Assembly: GCA_900107575.1 (NCBI GenBank)
Contig: FNQX01000011.1
Span: 1 to 64,000 of the forward strand
Direction of reading: 5' to 3'
Length of the DNA stretch: 64,000 nt
DNA from: Lachnospiraceae bacterium NK3A20
Lineage (GTDB): Bacteria > Bacillota > Clostridia > Lachnospirales > Lachnospiraceae
Of this stretch, positions 46,567 to 55,166 are shown in pieces (positions within the stretch are counted from its first letter, which is position 1; every line of letters begins with the position of its first letter). A program made the position numbers and the translations under genes. The notes under the pieces are model-generated. The model worked only from the letters and a program-made list of their open reading frames with translations. It ran no database searches and was not told where the DNA came from.

Positions 46567-47781
46567 TTACAGCCTCGGCACCTTCAGAAACGGTTTCAGG
46601 CAGGGATCCACGCTCATGGGGCCGTTCCCCGGCAGATCTGTGCGAATATCTTCTCCTGCCATGATCTTCCGGCAGACGGCGGCAAGGCGTCTCGCCGCTG
46701 TCTCCGCGTTCCACACCTCCTGCACGGCGCGGTAGCCCGCCTTGCCGTAGCGCAATTGCAGGTCAGGGTGCTCCAGAAGGTATCTTGTCTTCTCATAGAG
46801 GTCCTGATAATCCGTGCCGTTTACGATCATTCCGGTGACGCCGGGCTTTACCAGATACGGCACGCACCCTGCCTCAGCCCCCGCGATCACGGCGCAGCCG
46901 CTGTTCATTGCCTCGTTGACGACCGCGCCCCAGCCCTCTCCATGGTCGCTGGTGAGGATGAATACCGCCGATTTCTCCATGATCTTCCGAACTGTTTCCG
47001 GTGATGTGAGTCCATGGATGGTCACCACCTTCTCCAACCCGTTCTCTTGAAGGAACGCGCGGTATTCGTCCTCTTTGTCTCCACCGCCCGCGACATTCAG
47101 ATGGAAGCGCACTCCTACGGCAGCAAGATCCTTCGCCAGGCGGAAGATGGTCTCAGGATGTTTGAAATCCACGAAGCGTCCCGCCCAGGTAACCTCCACG
47201 GCATCCCTGCTGCCCGTCGCCGCGGCTGCCACCTTCCTGCCCTCCTCCTTGAGTTCTTCCATCTGGCTGCTCATATAGGAGAAGAGCGGCGGGAAATATC
47301 CCCACCGGAATTTCTTCTCCGGGAAAGCGTGAATGAGCGCATAGTCCGAGCCCACGTACGCTCCGGCGCAGAGAAGATAGTACGGCTTGTCGGCAAACCT
47401 TGTGAACTGCCGATGCTTCATGAGGAGGCCCCGCGGGGAGACTGCCTTCCACTGCCCATCCTTGTAAATCCGCTCCGAGAGCCGGAAGGTAGGCAGTCCC
47501 GCGATAAGCCTTGTCGAGATCACCTCCTCCGCCGCCGGAGCCCAGCCCGCGAGCAGGATGTCGCACTGCAGGATCAGAGACTGCGCCGCCTTCGGGTCAT
47601 CATACATCCGGACGACATAGGAGAGTTTATCTGATACGTCTTTCCACCCCATCTGGAGCCGCTCTTCTTCGATCTTCTCTGTCTGAACGAAGGTGAAGTC
47701 CACCCCCTCCTGCGTGCGCATCGCTTCGCAGAAGGGAATCTGGTGGTGGTTGATGTAGTTAGAGACGAAAACAATTTTCAT
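46567..47781 (-). CDS. Glycosyltransferase family 4
   Basis: This GT-B enzyme (404 aa) starts MKIVFVSNYINHHQIPFCE at the ATG behind GAAGAGGGACC; the frame is open 48 codons further upstream without a start signal. The C-terminal nucleotide-sugar domain has WAGRFVDFKHPETIF, LTSDHGEGWGAVVNEAMNSG (the E-x7-E region) and AGCVPYLVKPG. It is the penultimate gene in the polysaccharide operon. Sugar specificity cannot be told from sequence. Confidence 0.9.
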   Translation of the reverse strand: MKIVFVSNYINHHQIPFCEAMRTQEGVDFTFVQTEKIEEERLQMGWKDVSDKLSYVVRMYDDPKAAQSLILQCDILLAGWAPAAEEVISTRLIAGLPTFRLSERIYKDGQWKAVSPRGLLMKHRQFTRFADKPYYLLCAGAYVGSDYALIHAFPEKKFRWGYFPPLFSYMSSQMEELKEEGRKVAAAATGSRDAVEVTWAGRFVDFKHPETIFRLAKDLAAVGVRFHLNVAGGGDKEDEYRAFLQENGLEKVVTIHGLTSPETVRKIMEKSAVFILTSDHGEGWGAVVNEAMNSGCAVIAGAEAGCVPYLVKPGVTGMIVNGTDYQDLYEKTRYLLEHPDLQLRYGKAGYRAVQEVWNAETAARRLAAVCRKIMAGEDIRTDLPGNGPMSVDPCLKPFLKVPRL

Positions 47782-47806
47782 GGTCCCTCTTCGCTGTTGT
47801 AGTCCT

Positions 47807-49165
47807 CTATTGTGCGATAGAACGGTAGATTTCGAGGAGTCTGCGGAAATTCGTGTCGGGGTTATGCCGGATCTGTGCACGGATTCTCGCGTTGCCGCCC
47901 AGCCAGTCTGCCACGTTATCGTCATAGAACACCGTCTTGATGCCCTCTGCCAGCTCGTCGTATTTGCCGCCGGGGAAGAGGATGCCTTCCTCGCCGTCGA
48001 TCACGAGATCGCCGATGCCGCCGACCTTGGCCGCCACGACCGGCATGCCGAGGAGCATGGCCTCGCACAGGGAATTCGGCGAATTCTCCATAATGGAGGG
48101 GCAGACGAAAACATGACTCCTGAGAAATCGCTCTTTCATCCCCGCGGCATCCAGCTTACCCAGCATGGTCACGTGACCCTTCAGATGATTCCTGCGGATC
48201 AGCTTCTTCAGATACATGCCGTAGGAAGTGATCCAGAGGGGCTCCGGATATTTCCTCTTCTTTGTGATCGCACCGCCGACATTGCCGATGATGGAGTTGC
48301 CCGCCACGTACAGATGCGCTTCCGGGAACTTGTCCAGCACAGCCGGCATGGCTTCCAGCATGTAGTGGAAGCCTTTCAGCGGATAGTCTCCCTGAGAGAT
48401 GAAGATGCTGTACGGCTCCACGTTGTCGATGTTCCACTCATCCGTGTAGAAATCCGGGCGCATGGTCTCATTCATGGAATGGTAGACCGCGTCATCGTTG
48501 ATCCGGCTCGTCATCGAGCGGTCGAACGAAGTTCTGCCCGTGATGTGCGCCGTGTGTCGCAGCGCCTGTGCTTCCATGTTGGCGCGCATTCGGAATTTAT
48601 GTCTCTGCTCCTCGAGGCTGTCCTTGCGGTACCAGTCGCGGAAGGTCGCCCTTCTCTGCACGGAATAGGGCAGATCCGCCATGTACGCCTCAGCGATGGA
48701 ACAACACAGTCCCTGAATGCCGATGAGCGTCCGTTCCGGGTGATGGAACGCGCGCACCATCGCAAGACAGTGCGGGAATTCTGTGCCGAAAATGTGCACG
48801 ATATCGGGTCGGAATTCCCGGATGATGGCGAAGAACCGATCCTCCAGGTCCCTGTCATAGATTTCCGGCGTGTTCAAATTCTCCTGGAAACCATAGAAAT
48901 CCACGGTGCCCTGCGCGCCGCCATCCGAATCCGTTACCTCTTTGCCGCTCGCCACATCCATGACCCTGTGGCACTCGCCCAGCTCTGCCGGCACGGGGCA
49001 GCATACACCCAGTTCCACGAGCAGCTCCGGCGAACCTTCCTGTTCCCTCTCGTGGATCAGTTTCTCGAAGCTTCCTGTCAGCCACCCTTCCCTGTTGGAA
49101 AACGGCAGGCCTGCCATTCGCGCGAAGGCCGGAAGCATGATGTTGCATAACCATAACACTCTCAT
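47807..49165 (-). CDS. Glycosyltransferase family 4
   Basis: This GT-B glycosyltransferase (452 aa) has an N-terminal Rossmann-like domain (MRVLWLCNIMLPAF, with FRPDIVHIFGTEFPHCLAM) and the C-terminal donor domain with YIFISQGDYPLKGFH-type text (SIFISQGDYPLKGFHYMLEA) and the retaining-type motif MENSPNSLCEAMLLGMPVVA. The ATG overlaps the upstream GT2 stop as ATGA. Together these show tight coupling of genes acting on one glycan. Confidence 0.92.
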   Translation of the reverse strand: MRVLWLCNIMLPAFARMAGLPFSNREGWLTGSFEKLIHEREQEGSPELLVELGVCCPVPAELGECHRVMDVASGKEVTDSDGGAQGTVDFYGFQENLNTPEIYDRDLEDRFFAIIREFRPDIVHIFGTEFPHCLAMVRAFHHPERTLIGIQGLCCSIAEAYMADLPYSVQRRATFRDWYRKDSLEEQRHKFRMRANMEAQALRHTAHITGRTSFDRSMTSRINDDAVYHSMNETMRPDFYTDEWNIDNVEPYSIFISQGDYPLKGFHYMLEAMPAVLDKFPEAHLYVAGNSIIGNVGGAITKKRKYPEPLWITSYGMYLKKLIRRNHLKGHVTMLGKLDAAGMKERFLRSHVFVCPSIMENSPNSLCEAMLLGMPVVAAKVGGIGDLVIDGEEGILFPGGKYDELAEGIKTVFYDDNVADWLGGNARIRAQIRHNPDTNFRRLLEIYRSIAQ

Positions 49166-50097
49166 TCGTCCTGCTCCTGCCTGTGATCCTTATGACTCTT
49201 TCGGGCGTAGACTCCATTCTTGACCCTGTCGTAGAGGGCGGCCGTGTGCCTGCCCCGCGCCAGTTTCTCCCGAAGAGGCTGCAGCGTTGCCACAAGGTAC
49301 GCGCGGTACCAGAAACGCTCCGCCTGTGTGAAATATTCCGCTGTGATCTGCCGGTGTTCCGCGGCAGAGAGTTCTCTCCCCTTCTCGGTCTCGGAGTAAC
49401 CGCCGCCCTCGTAGTCCGCGACAATAACCGGCATCGCGACCGTCCGCGCGCCGCCCCGGATGACGCTCCAGAGGAAGTGCTCATAGTCCGCACGCACGCG
49501 ATATGCCGTGTTGAACCTTCTCTCTCTGAACAGACTCCTCGTGTAGAAACATGCCTGGTGGCAGGGAAGGTACCGGTACATCGCGAAGCGGTCCATGGAA
49601 GGGTTGGCGCGGACGCGCTGCCCTGTCTGCATCTCCATGACGTCGCCATAGTAAATCGCAGCACTCCTGTCATTCGGAATATCCTGCCTGTCTGCAACGT
49701 GCGGCAAAGGCCCTCTCTTAGGGCGCAGACTCTCCCTCTCTTCTCTCGTCCATCTGCCTTCCGCGATGTGACGGTCCCTGTCAATCGCCGCCGCGACCTT
49801 CTCCAGCACGCCCGCATCGTGCAGCACGTCTCCGCAGTTGAGAAAATAGATATACTCTCCTGCCGCGGACGCCAGCGCCTGGTTCATGCCGTCGTAAATG
49901 CCGCCGTCCTTTCTGCGGATCAGGCGGATCCTGGGATCTCTCGGCAGTTGGTCTGTGCTCCCATCCTCAGAGCCGCCGTCCTTGACGATCACCTCGTAGT
50001 CGGTGAACGTCTGCGCAAGGAGGCTCTCCAGCGTACTATTCAGTTTGTCCCCCGCATTGAAGCTCGCTACAATGACGGTGAAAAACGGTGTATTCAT
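49162..50097 (-). CDS. Glycosyltransferase family 2
   Basis: This 311-aa GT-A enzyme has FTVIVASFNAGDKLNSTLES, VKDGGSEDGS and the metal motif LNCGDVL in place of DXD. That pattern, with KDGGIYDGMNQAL, matches colanic-acid-type WcaA/WcaE-like GT2 enzymes. The C-terminus is Arg/Lys-rich and may lie on the membrane surface. It is 2 bp after the epsG-like gene and overlaps the next GT4 gene by 4 bp. Confidence 0.9.
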   Translation of the reverse strand: MNTPFFTVIVASFNAGDKLNSTLESLLAQTFTDYEVIVKDGGSEDGSTDQLPRDPRIRLIRRKDGGIYDGMNQALASAAGEYIYFLNCGDVLHDAGVLEKVAAAIDRDRHIAEGRWTREERESLRPKRGPLPHVADRQDIPNDRSAAIYYGDVMEMQTGQRVRANPSMDRFAMYRYLPCHQACFYTRSLFRERRFNTAYRVRADYEHFLWSVIRGGARTVAMPVIVADYEGGGYSETEKGRELSAAEHRQITAEYFTQAERFWYRAYLVATLQPLREKLARGRHTAALYDRVKNGVYARKSHKDHRQEQDE

Positions 50098-50099
50098 AC

Positions 50100-51425
50100 T
50101 CAGTGAATGCTGCGGGAAGGTGTTGCCGGCAGCTCATGGAACAGGAATGTCCGGTACGGCAGAATGCGGATCCTGCTGTCCCCGGCCTTCGCAAGGAAAG
50201 CGAGGAACATGACGATTGCCGCGGACGCTGTCAGAACGATGAGGAGCCGCCTTCTCTTCTCCCGCTCCTTCGGTATCCCAAGGAGCAGTTCCGGAATAAA
50301 GAAAATCTGCGTGATCATCAGGTAATACGCGATCCGCGACACCTCCGGCACGAACCACGCGAATACGTAAATATACAGCGACAGGAGCGATGCGTTGAGA
50401 TAGAACCTCATGCGGAGCGGCAGCTCACAGGCGGCCTGCGACATCCTCTTCATGGACTGTAGAAGATGCCTGCTGCCAGCCTGCCCGGCTGCCATATTCG
50501 CAGCTGCTCCCGTCTGCGCATGGGCCGTCTGTGCAGCGGATTCCGTCGGCTCTTTCTGCGCTGTCCGGGTACCGGAATCCATGGTTTCCTTCGCGCAGAC
50601 CAGGAACAGGCCCAGCACCAGCAGGCATTTGAGGATGTTCCCGGGCGATACCTGCCCGCCCGCCGCCAGTATATCCGTGCCCTCGTACGAGGGATAGAGC
50701 TTCACGATCACCTGCATCACCTGCCTGTGGAAAACAAGGAACAGGCCGCCCGCCACGACGAGGAGCGCCGCCTGATATTTTCTAAAGGAATGCCTTGCGA
50801 GCGGGTACAGGACGAGCACGCACAGGACGGACTTGTGGAATGTCGCCGCGAAGAGGATCGCAAGGATAAAGGGCAGGTACTGCCGCTCCATGAAAAATCG
50901 CAGGGCGAACAGCGCGATGGCGAGGGCGAAATAGTAGCGCACGGTGTTGTAGCTCTGGAAATAGTAGCCGAACATCATGAACAGGAAGAAGCTCCACGCA
51001 AAGCTCTGCGCCTGCTGCCGGATCGCCGCAAGGAACAGGGCAATGGTCGCGAAGGCGAAGATGCCGAATACCAGAAGGTAGTTCTCGTAGCCGGTCATCC
51101 TGTAAATGAGCGTCACGAAGAGGTTGAAGCCGGGCTCCGTGGGCACGTAGGCGCCGACGGACGCGAGATGGAAGAATTCCACATAGCGCATGTAGTCGTT
51201 GCCGCACGCCTGCCGAAGGACTGCCGGCACGAGCAGGATCAGGAAAAGCGCGAAATATGACACCTTCTCCAGACTCCATGCCCTTGTTCCAAACGCCGGT
51301 CGCGTCACACCACCGCCGCGGCACCAGCTCTCTTCCGCTCTCCCCGCAAGGACACTGTCCTCCGCGCAGCTTCCTATGCAGGCCACAAAGACTGCAGCCA
51401 TTGTGATCAGCAGATACAGGATCAA
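50100..51425 (-). CDS. EpsG-like polysaccharide polymerase (Wzy type)
   Basis: This polytopic membrane protein (about 441 aa, roughly ten helices) matches the EpsG family: RQACGNDYMRYVEFF near residue 85, TEPGFNLF, and hydrophobic segments ending RIAYYLMITQIFFIPELLL. EpsG/Wzy proteins polymerise lipid-linked repeat units outside the membrane. A TTG at 51425 overlaps the preceding stop (TTGA) and is the likely start; ATG 51485 or 51401 are alternatives. A hydrophilic Gln/Ala/Thr-rich loop (around 310-345) is an insertion not usual for the family. Polymerase function is inferred from family and context. Confidence 0.8.
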   Translation of the reverse strand: MILYLLITMAAVFVACIGSCAEDSVLAGRAEESWCRGGGVTRPAFGTRAWSLEKVSYFALFLILLVPAVLRQACGNDYMRYVEFFHLASVGAYVPTEPGFNLFVTLIYRMTGYENYLLVFGIFAFATIALFLAAIRQQAQSFAWSFFLFMMFGYYFQSYNTVRYYFALAIALFALRFFMERQYLPFILAILFAATFHKSVLCVLVLYPLARHSFRKYQAALLVVAGGLFLVFHRQVMQVIVKLYPSYEGTDILAAGGQVSPGNILKCLLVLGLFLVCAKETMDSGTRTAQKEPTESAAQTAHAQTGAAANMAAGQAGSRHLLQSMKRMSQAACELPLRMRFYLNASLLSLYIYVFAWFVPEVSRIAYYLMITQIFFIPELLLGIPKEREKRRRLLIVLTASAAIVMFLAFLAKAGDSRIRILPYRTFLFHELPATPSRSIH

Positions 51426-52204
51426 GCTTCCCGCATTCCTTTCTTCATCAGGGCGTACGCTTCCTTCACGGGGATGTCCCGGCACATCTTGTCCCTGTGT
51501 GCGATCAGAAAGCGCAGCGCGAAGGGCTTCTCCATCGCGCCGTAGAGATAGTGGTAGAGGACGCCCCTGTCATAGAAAAATTTCTCCGTATAGCCGTGGA
51601 ACCAGGTGGAGCTGTTGTCCTCCCTTGCGTTCTCGTGGCCGATCGTCACAGGAACGGCATAGATCTTCAGCCCCTTTTGCAGGCAGTCGTGGATGAACAG
51701 CGTGTCCTCGCCGTTGCTGTATTTCGCGCCGCCGCCAAAGAGGAGAGAGAACCAGAGATTGGCTTTCCGAAGACTCTCCAGCTTCGCGCACATCGCGTAG
51801 GTGGGATAGCGGCCGTAATTGTACCAGCGCACCCGCTTGTGCCTGGTGTTCTCATAGGTCTGACGACTCTCGACCGCCGTCACGTTGAACATGAGGACGT
51901 CCGCCGTCGGATTCTTGTCGAACTCGCGAAGGATACGCTCCTCGTAGTCGTCATTGTAAATGAGATCCTCGTCGCCGAACAGCACGAGGTCCGCGTCGGC
52001 GCGCATCAGGGCGTTGTTGCGGTTCAGCCCGACACCGCGCTCATCGAACGACCAGGAGCGGATGAGCCGCCCCTTCCGCTCGAATTCCTTGTAGGAGACC
52101 TCGTGACACTGGTTGCAGATCACGGCCTGTGTCGATATATTCATGTGTTCCGCCAGCGTGTAGACATTCTCGTCCACCGCGGCGACCAGTACTTCCAGCT
52201 TCAT
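51422..52204 (-). CDS. Glycosyltransferase-like GT-A protein
   Basis: This 260-aa protein starts MKLEVLVAAVDENVYTLAEHM, with GVGLNRNNALMRADADLVLFGDED holding a DED/D metal-type motif (VLFGDEDLIY) and GAKYSNGEDTLFIHDCLQKG near the end. This is the pattern of small GT2-like enzymes of exopolysaccharide loci (EpsE/EpsH-like). Its ATG overlaps the wzz stop (ATGA), and its own stop overlaps the epsG-like start, so it is coupled on both sides. Confidence 0.85.
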   Translation of the reverse strand: MKLEVLVAAVDENVYTLAEHMNISTQAVICNQCHEVSYKEFERKGRLIRSWSFDERGVGLNRNNALMRADADLVLFGDEDLIYNDDYEERILREFDKNPTADVLMFNVTAVESRQTYENTRHKRVRWYNYGRYPTYAMCAKLESLRKANLWFSLLFGGGAKYSNGEDTLFIHDCLQKGLKIYAVPVTIGHENAREDNSSTWFHGYTEKFFYDRGVLYHYLYGAMEKPFALRFLIAHRDKMCRDIPVKEAYALMKKGMREA

Positions 52205-53331
52205 TTGGTTACCTTGTAATATCTCGAGAGGAATTCGCCGTCGGCGTCCACGAGAAGGAGACCGATGACGTGGAAATCCATCTTGTCCAGCTCACGCAGG
52301 AGATTGTCTGTCCGCGCGCCGCTCCCTTCGCCGTAATGGATCGCTGCGATCACGTCCTGGCAGGAGCTGGTCGCCCGGTCGAATGCCGGATCGTCCACGC
52401 TGCCCGTCGGTACGAAGCCGCAGCGGATGCCCTGGGACATGGTATCCATGCCGCTCTTGCCGCCGACCTTCGCGCCGGTGTCGGAGAGCGTCGCCTTGAG
52501 CTCGTCCAGAATTCTCTTCGCGTCGTCCATGCCGTGCAGCGACAGGATGAGGACGCGCTCTTTCTCCCGCAGCGCCTGTTCCAGATTGATCGCAAGCTGC
52601 CGTTGCAGATAGTCGGGCAGAACGGTTCGATTCTCCCCTGCCTTTCCCGCCAGCACGCCGAGCACCGGCAGGCCGTACCTTCTCTCGGCATCCTCCGGCA
52701 CGTAGATGGCATCGTCCATGATCTCGTGTAAATATAAGGCGAACGCAGAGATGATGAATCCCAGGAACAGCCCGAGCAGCACCGCGTTGCGGGACCGGTC
52801 AGAGACCACGATGAGCGTCGGCTCATCGGAGGAGAGGAAGGTGATGTCCTCGAACTCCTTCGCGACCTCGCCGAAATTCTCCAGCCCGTCGCGGACCGCA
52901 AGGGAGAGCTGCGCGGTATCCTTCGGATCCGGCGTCGTCACCTCGACCGAGAGATAGCGGATGTCCGACACGAGGTCCGCCCGCACGGCTTCGGAGGCTG
53001 CCTCCATCGTCATGCCCTCGGGAAGCTCTTTGCGCACCGTCGTTGCGATGTCGGGGTGCGTGAAGATGAGCCCGTCCCAGGTCGCGGCGTTGTAGTAGTC
53101 ATAAACCTTCCCCGTCGCCTCGTTCTGCACAAAGTCGACCTGGTAGACCGCCGTCTCCCGGTACTGCCGCTGCCCGTGCACCGTCACGGTGATGAGCGTA
53201 TAGAGGAGGAAACAGAGCAGGGCGCCCGTCGCCATCGCGACCGGGATCACCCAGAGCTTACCTGCAAGGCGCAGGTACACACTTCTGCGGTTTAACTGTT
53301 CATTCAGATGTCTGTCGGTATAATCTATCAT
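52201..53331 (-). CDS. Wzz/CapA-type chain-length protein fused to a kinase-like domain lacking Walker A
   Basis: This 376-aa protein has the polysaccharide co-polymerase layout: membrane helix 1 (LWVIPVAMATGALLCFLLYTL, about 29-49), an extracellular Wzz-like region, helix 2 (NAVLLGLFLGFIISAFALYL, about 182-201) and a cytoplasmic C-terminal domain. That domain has the Rossmann-like order of a CpsD/BY-kinase (YGLPVLGVLAG; RVLILSLHG; VIGLLLVDADGEF), but no Walker A GKS loop or tyrosine cluster is seen. It sets polymer length by inference. No active tyrosine kinase gene is in the window. The five-dyad array ends 28 bp upstream of the start codon. Confidence 0.82.
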   Translation of the reverse strand: MIDYTDRHLNEQLNRRSVYLRLAGKLWVIPVAMATGALLCFLLYTLITVTVHGQRQYRETAVYQVDFVQNEATGKVYDYYNAATWDGLIFTHPDIATTVRKELPEGMTMEAASEAVRADLVSDIRYLSVEVTTPDPKDTAQLSLAVRDGLENFGEVAKEFEDITFLSSDEPTLIVVSDRSRNAVLLGLFLGFIISAFALYLHEIMDDAIYVPEDAERRYGLPVLGVLAGKAGENRTVLPDYLQRQLAINLEQALREKERVLILSLHGMDDAKRILDELKATLSDTGAKVGGKSGMDTMSQGIRCGFVPTGSVDDPAFDRATSSCQDVIAAIHYGEGSGARTDNLLRELDKMDFHVIGLLLVDADGEFLSRYYKVTK

Positions 53332-53754
53332 TGGTTGTTCTCTCTGCTGCCATCTTTTTGGACAAAAATCGTATCTTTCCCCGAAGCTTGTCCGATATTA
53401 CCATCACATCAGCTTCTGCTGCATACTCTCTGGACAAAAAACAGGCTCTTTCTACTGGAAATGTCCAAAATATCGGCTTGAAACGGTCTCCACATGCGAA
53501 CTGTACCCTGGTTTGGACAATTGGAAACGGTTCCGGTCCGAAAATGTCCAGGAAAACTCCTGTTTTCTGGACAAATATTGTTTCGGAAACGTTACCATTG
53601 TCCAAAAGAACTCCTGGAAGACCTTCGAAGGGTTGTTTTAAGTTAATTTTTGGACATTTTTCTTCTGAAACCGTTTCCGAATGTCCAAATCGGAACCAAG
53701 CCCGCTTTCCCCATGCCCAGATCAAGACTCTCTTCAAGCCGGAATCATATCCGC
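53332..53754. promoter_or_regulatory. Five-dyad TGGACA/TGTCCA array between the sugar transferase and wzz genes
   Basis: No gene is supported in this 423-bp AT-richer gap, though open frames exist on both strands. Five units at 53359-53394, 53431-53467, 53514-53550, 53568-53604 and 53651-53687 each read TGGACA-N25-TGTCCA (the first has N24 and TGTCCG). Half-sites alternate strictly in orientation. The within-unit start-to-start distance is 30, 31, 31, 31, 31 bp; the gaps between units are 36, 46, 17 and 46 bp. Three units hold an inner GAAACSGTTWCC-like palindrome. Unknown operator array or RNA hairpin series. Confidence 0.85.
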
Positions 53755-55140
53755 TCACTCGTCCTTCTCGCCCTGGCGGAGCGCCGTTGTCTGGCCCTCC
53801 TCCACGCCTTCGGTGGCGTCCGGGGTGAACAGGATCTTGAGCGTGAGGAGCATGAGCTTCAGATCCAGCCAGACGGAATAGTTCTGGATGTAAGTCAGGT
53901 CGAGCTTCAATTTATCGTAGGGCGTGGTGTTGTATTTGCCATACACCTGGGCGTAGCCGGCAAGGCCCGCCTTCACCTTCATGCGGTAAACAAACTCCGG
54001 CATCTCCTCCACGTACTGCGCGATGATCTCGGGGCGCTCCGGCCGGGGGCCGACGAAAGACATCTCGCCCTTTAAGATGTTGACCAGCTGCGGCAGCTCG
54101 TCGATGCGCACCTTGCGGATGAATCTGCCGATCGGCGTGATCCTTGTATCATGCTCCGACGCAAGCCTAGCCACGCCGTCTCTCTCCGCGTCGACGCGCA
54201 TACTGCGGAATTTGATAATCTTGAATTCCTTCTGCCCGATCGTGCAGCGGGTCTGCCGATAGAACACGGGACCTCCGTCGTAGGCCTTGACCAGGATCGC
54301 CGTGATGAGGAAAAAGGGCGACGTCAGGATGAGCAGGATGAGCGCGCAGATGACGTCGATCGACCGCTTGGCAAGGCGCTGGTTGAAGGTCAGCGCATAC
54401 TCTCTCGTCATGTACAGCGGCGTATCGAAGAGGTGCAGCTGCTGTGATCCCTTGATGAGAACGTCCGGGATCTTCGGCATCATATACATGCGGATGCCGT
54501 TGGAATAGCAGAACTTCATGAGATCATTGCGCTCCTGCACGGGAATATCCCAGAGGACGACTGCTGTTCTCTCCAGAAGGAGCTTCTCCTTGATCCGATC
54601 CAGACCCTCGTGAATGCTGATGTCTTCGCGCACGTGGTAACGGTCGGGACGGGAGGCGAACTTGCCGCGGATCTCGTCGGTCGGACGGTCGCCGTGCACG
54701 AGGAGAAGGTCCGCCGGCGGGAATACCCTCTTGTACACCGCGTCACTGAAAATAACCCAGGCGATGCCAATCCCGGTCTGCGCGAGCGTGCACAGAAGGA
54801 TCGGGATGACGGGCAGCGTCCAGTTGCGAAGGAGCGAGTCCTGGAAATAGGAAATGATGTTGACGAGAAGGAGCGAGAAAATCTGCGACAGCACCACATC
54901 CAGCCGCTTCATGTAGCCCGCGCGCAGGCCGCCGTACGTCGCCATGAAGAATACGAGCAGGACAAAATAAATGATCAGGACGAGCAGGTGGCCTTTGATA
55001 TAGAATTTCAGTTTCAGCCGGACCAGCGGATAGTAGGAGTTGAACCACAGGATCGCGTAGAGCCCCACCTGCATCAGGATGCCGAGGAGCGGCATTTCCA
55101 GCGCTGTTACCTTTTTAATCGAATCGGTTTTATTATTCAT
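53755..55140 (-). CDS. Undecaprenyl-phosphate sugar phosphotransferase (initiating transferase)
   Basis: This 461-aa polyprenyl-phosphate hexose-1-phosphate transferase (WbaP/CpsE type) has four N-terminal membrane helices, a CoA-binding-like middle (VVLWDIPVQERNDLM) and a C-terminal PF02397 domain. The catalytic part has KRSIDVICALILLILTSPFF, FRSMRVDAERDG, IRKVRIDELPQLVNILKGEM and GPRPERPEI. It loads the first sugar on the lipid carrier. The ATG 55140 is preferred to a TTG at 55155. It lies 26 bp after the GT2 gene and is followed by the five-dyad array rather than directly by wzz. Confidence 0.94.
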   Translation of the reverse strand: MNNKTDSIKKVTALEMPLLGILMQVGLYAILWFNSYYPLVRLKLKFYIKGHLLVLIIYFVLLVFFMATYGGLRAGYMKRLDVVLSQIFSLLLVNIISYFQDSLLRNWTLPVIPILLCTLAQTGIGIAWVIFSDAVYKRVFPPADLLLVHGDRPTDEIRGKFASRPDRYHVREDISIHEGLDRIKEKLLLERTAVVLWDIPVQERNDLMKFCYSNGIRMYMMPKIPDVLIKGSQQLHLFDTPLYMTREYALTFNQRLAKRSIDVICALILLILTSPFFLITAILVKAYDGGPVFYRQTRCTIGQKEFKIIKFRSMRVDAERDGVARLASEHDTRITPIGRFIRKVRIDELPQLVNILKGEMSFVGPRPERPEIIAQYVEEMPEFVYRMKVKAGLAGYAQVYGKYNTTPYDKLKLDLTYIQNYSVWLDLKLMLLTLKILFTPDATEGVEEGQTTALRQGEKDE

Positions 55141-55166
55141 CTGCCTGATTTCCAATCGTGCCGCAC

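Noticed and set aside
53359-53687. CRISPR array as explanation for the TGGACA dyads
   Set aside because: Only the 6-bp ends are conserved in each unit, interiors vary, the orientation alternates and no cas gene is near.
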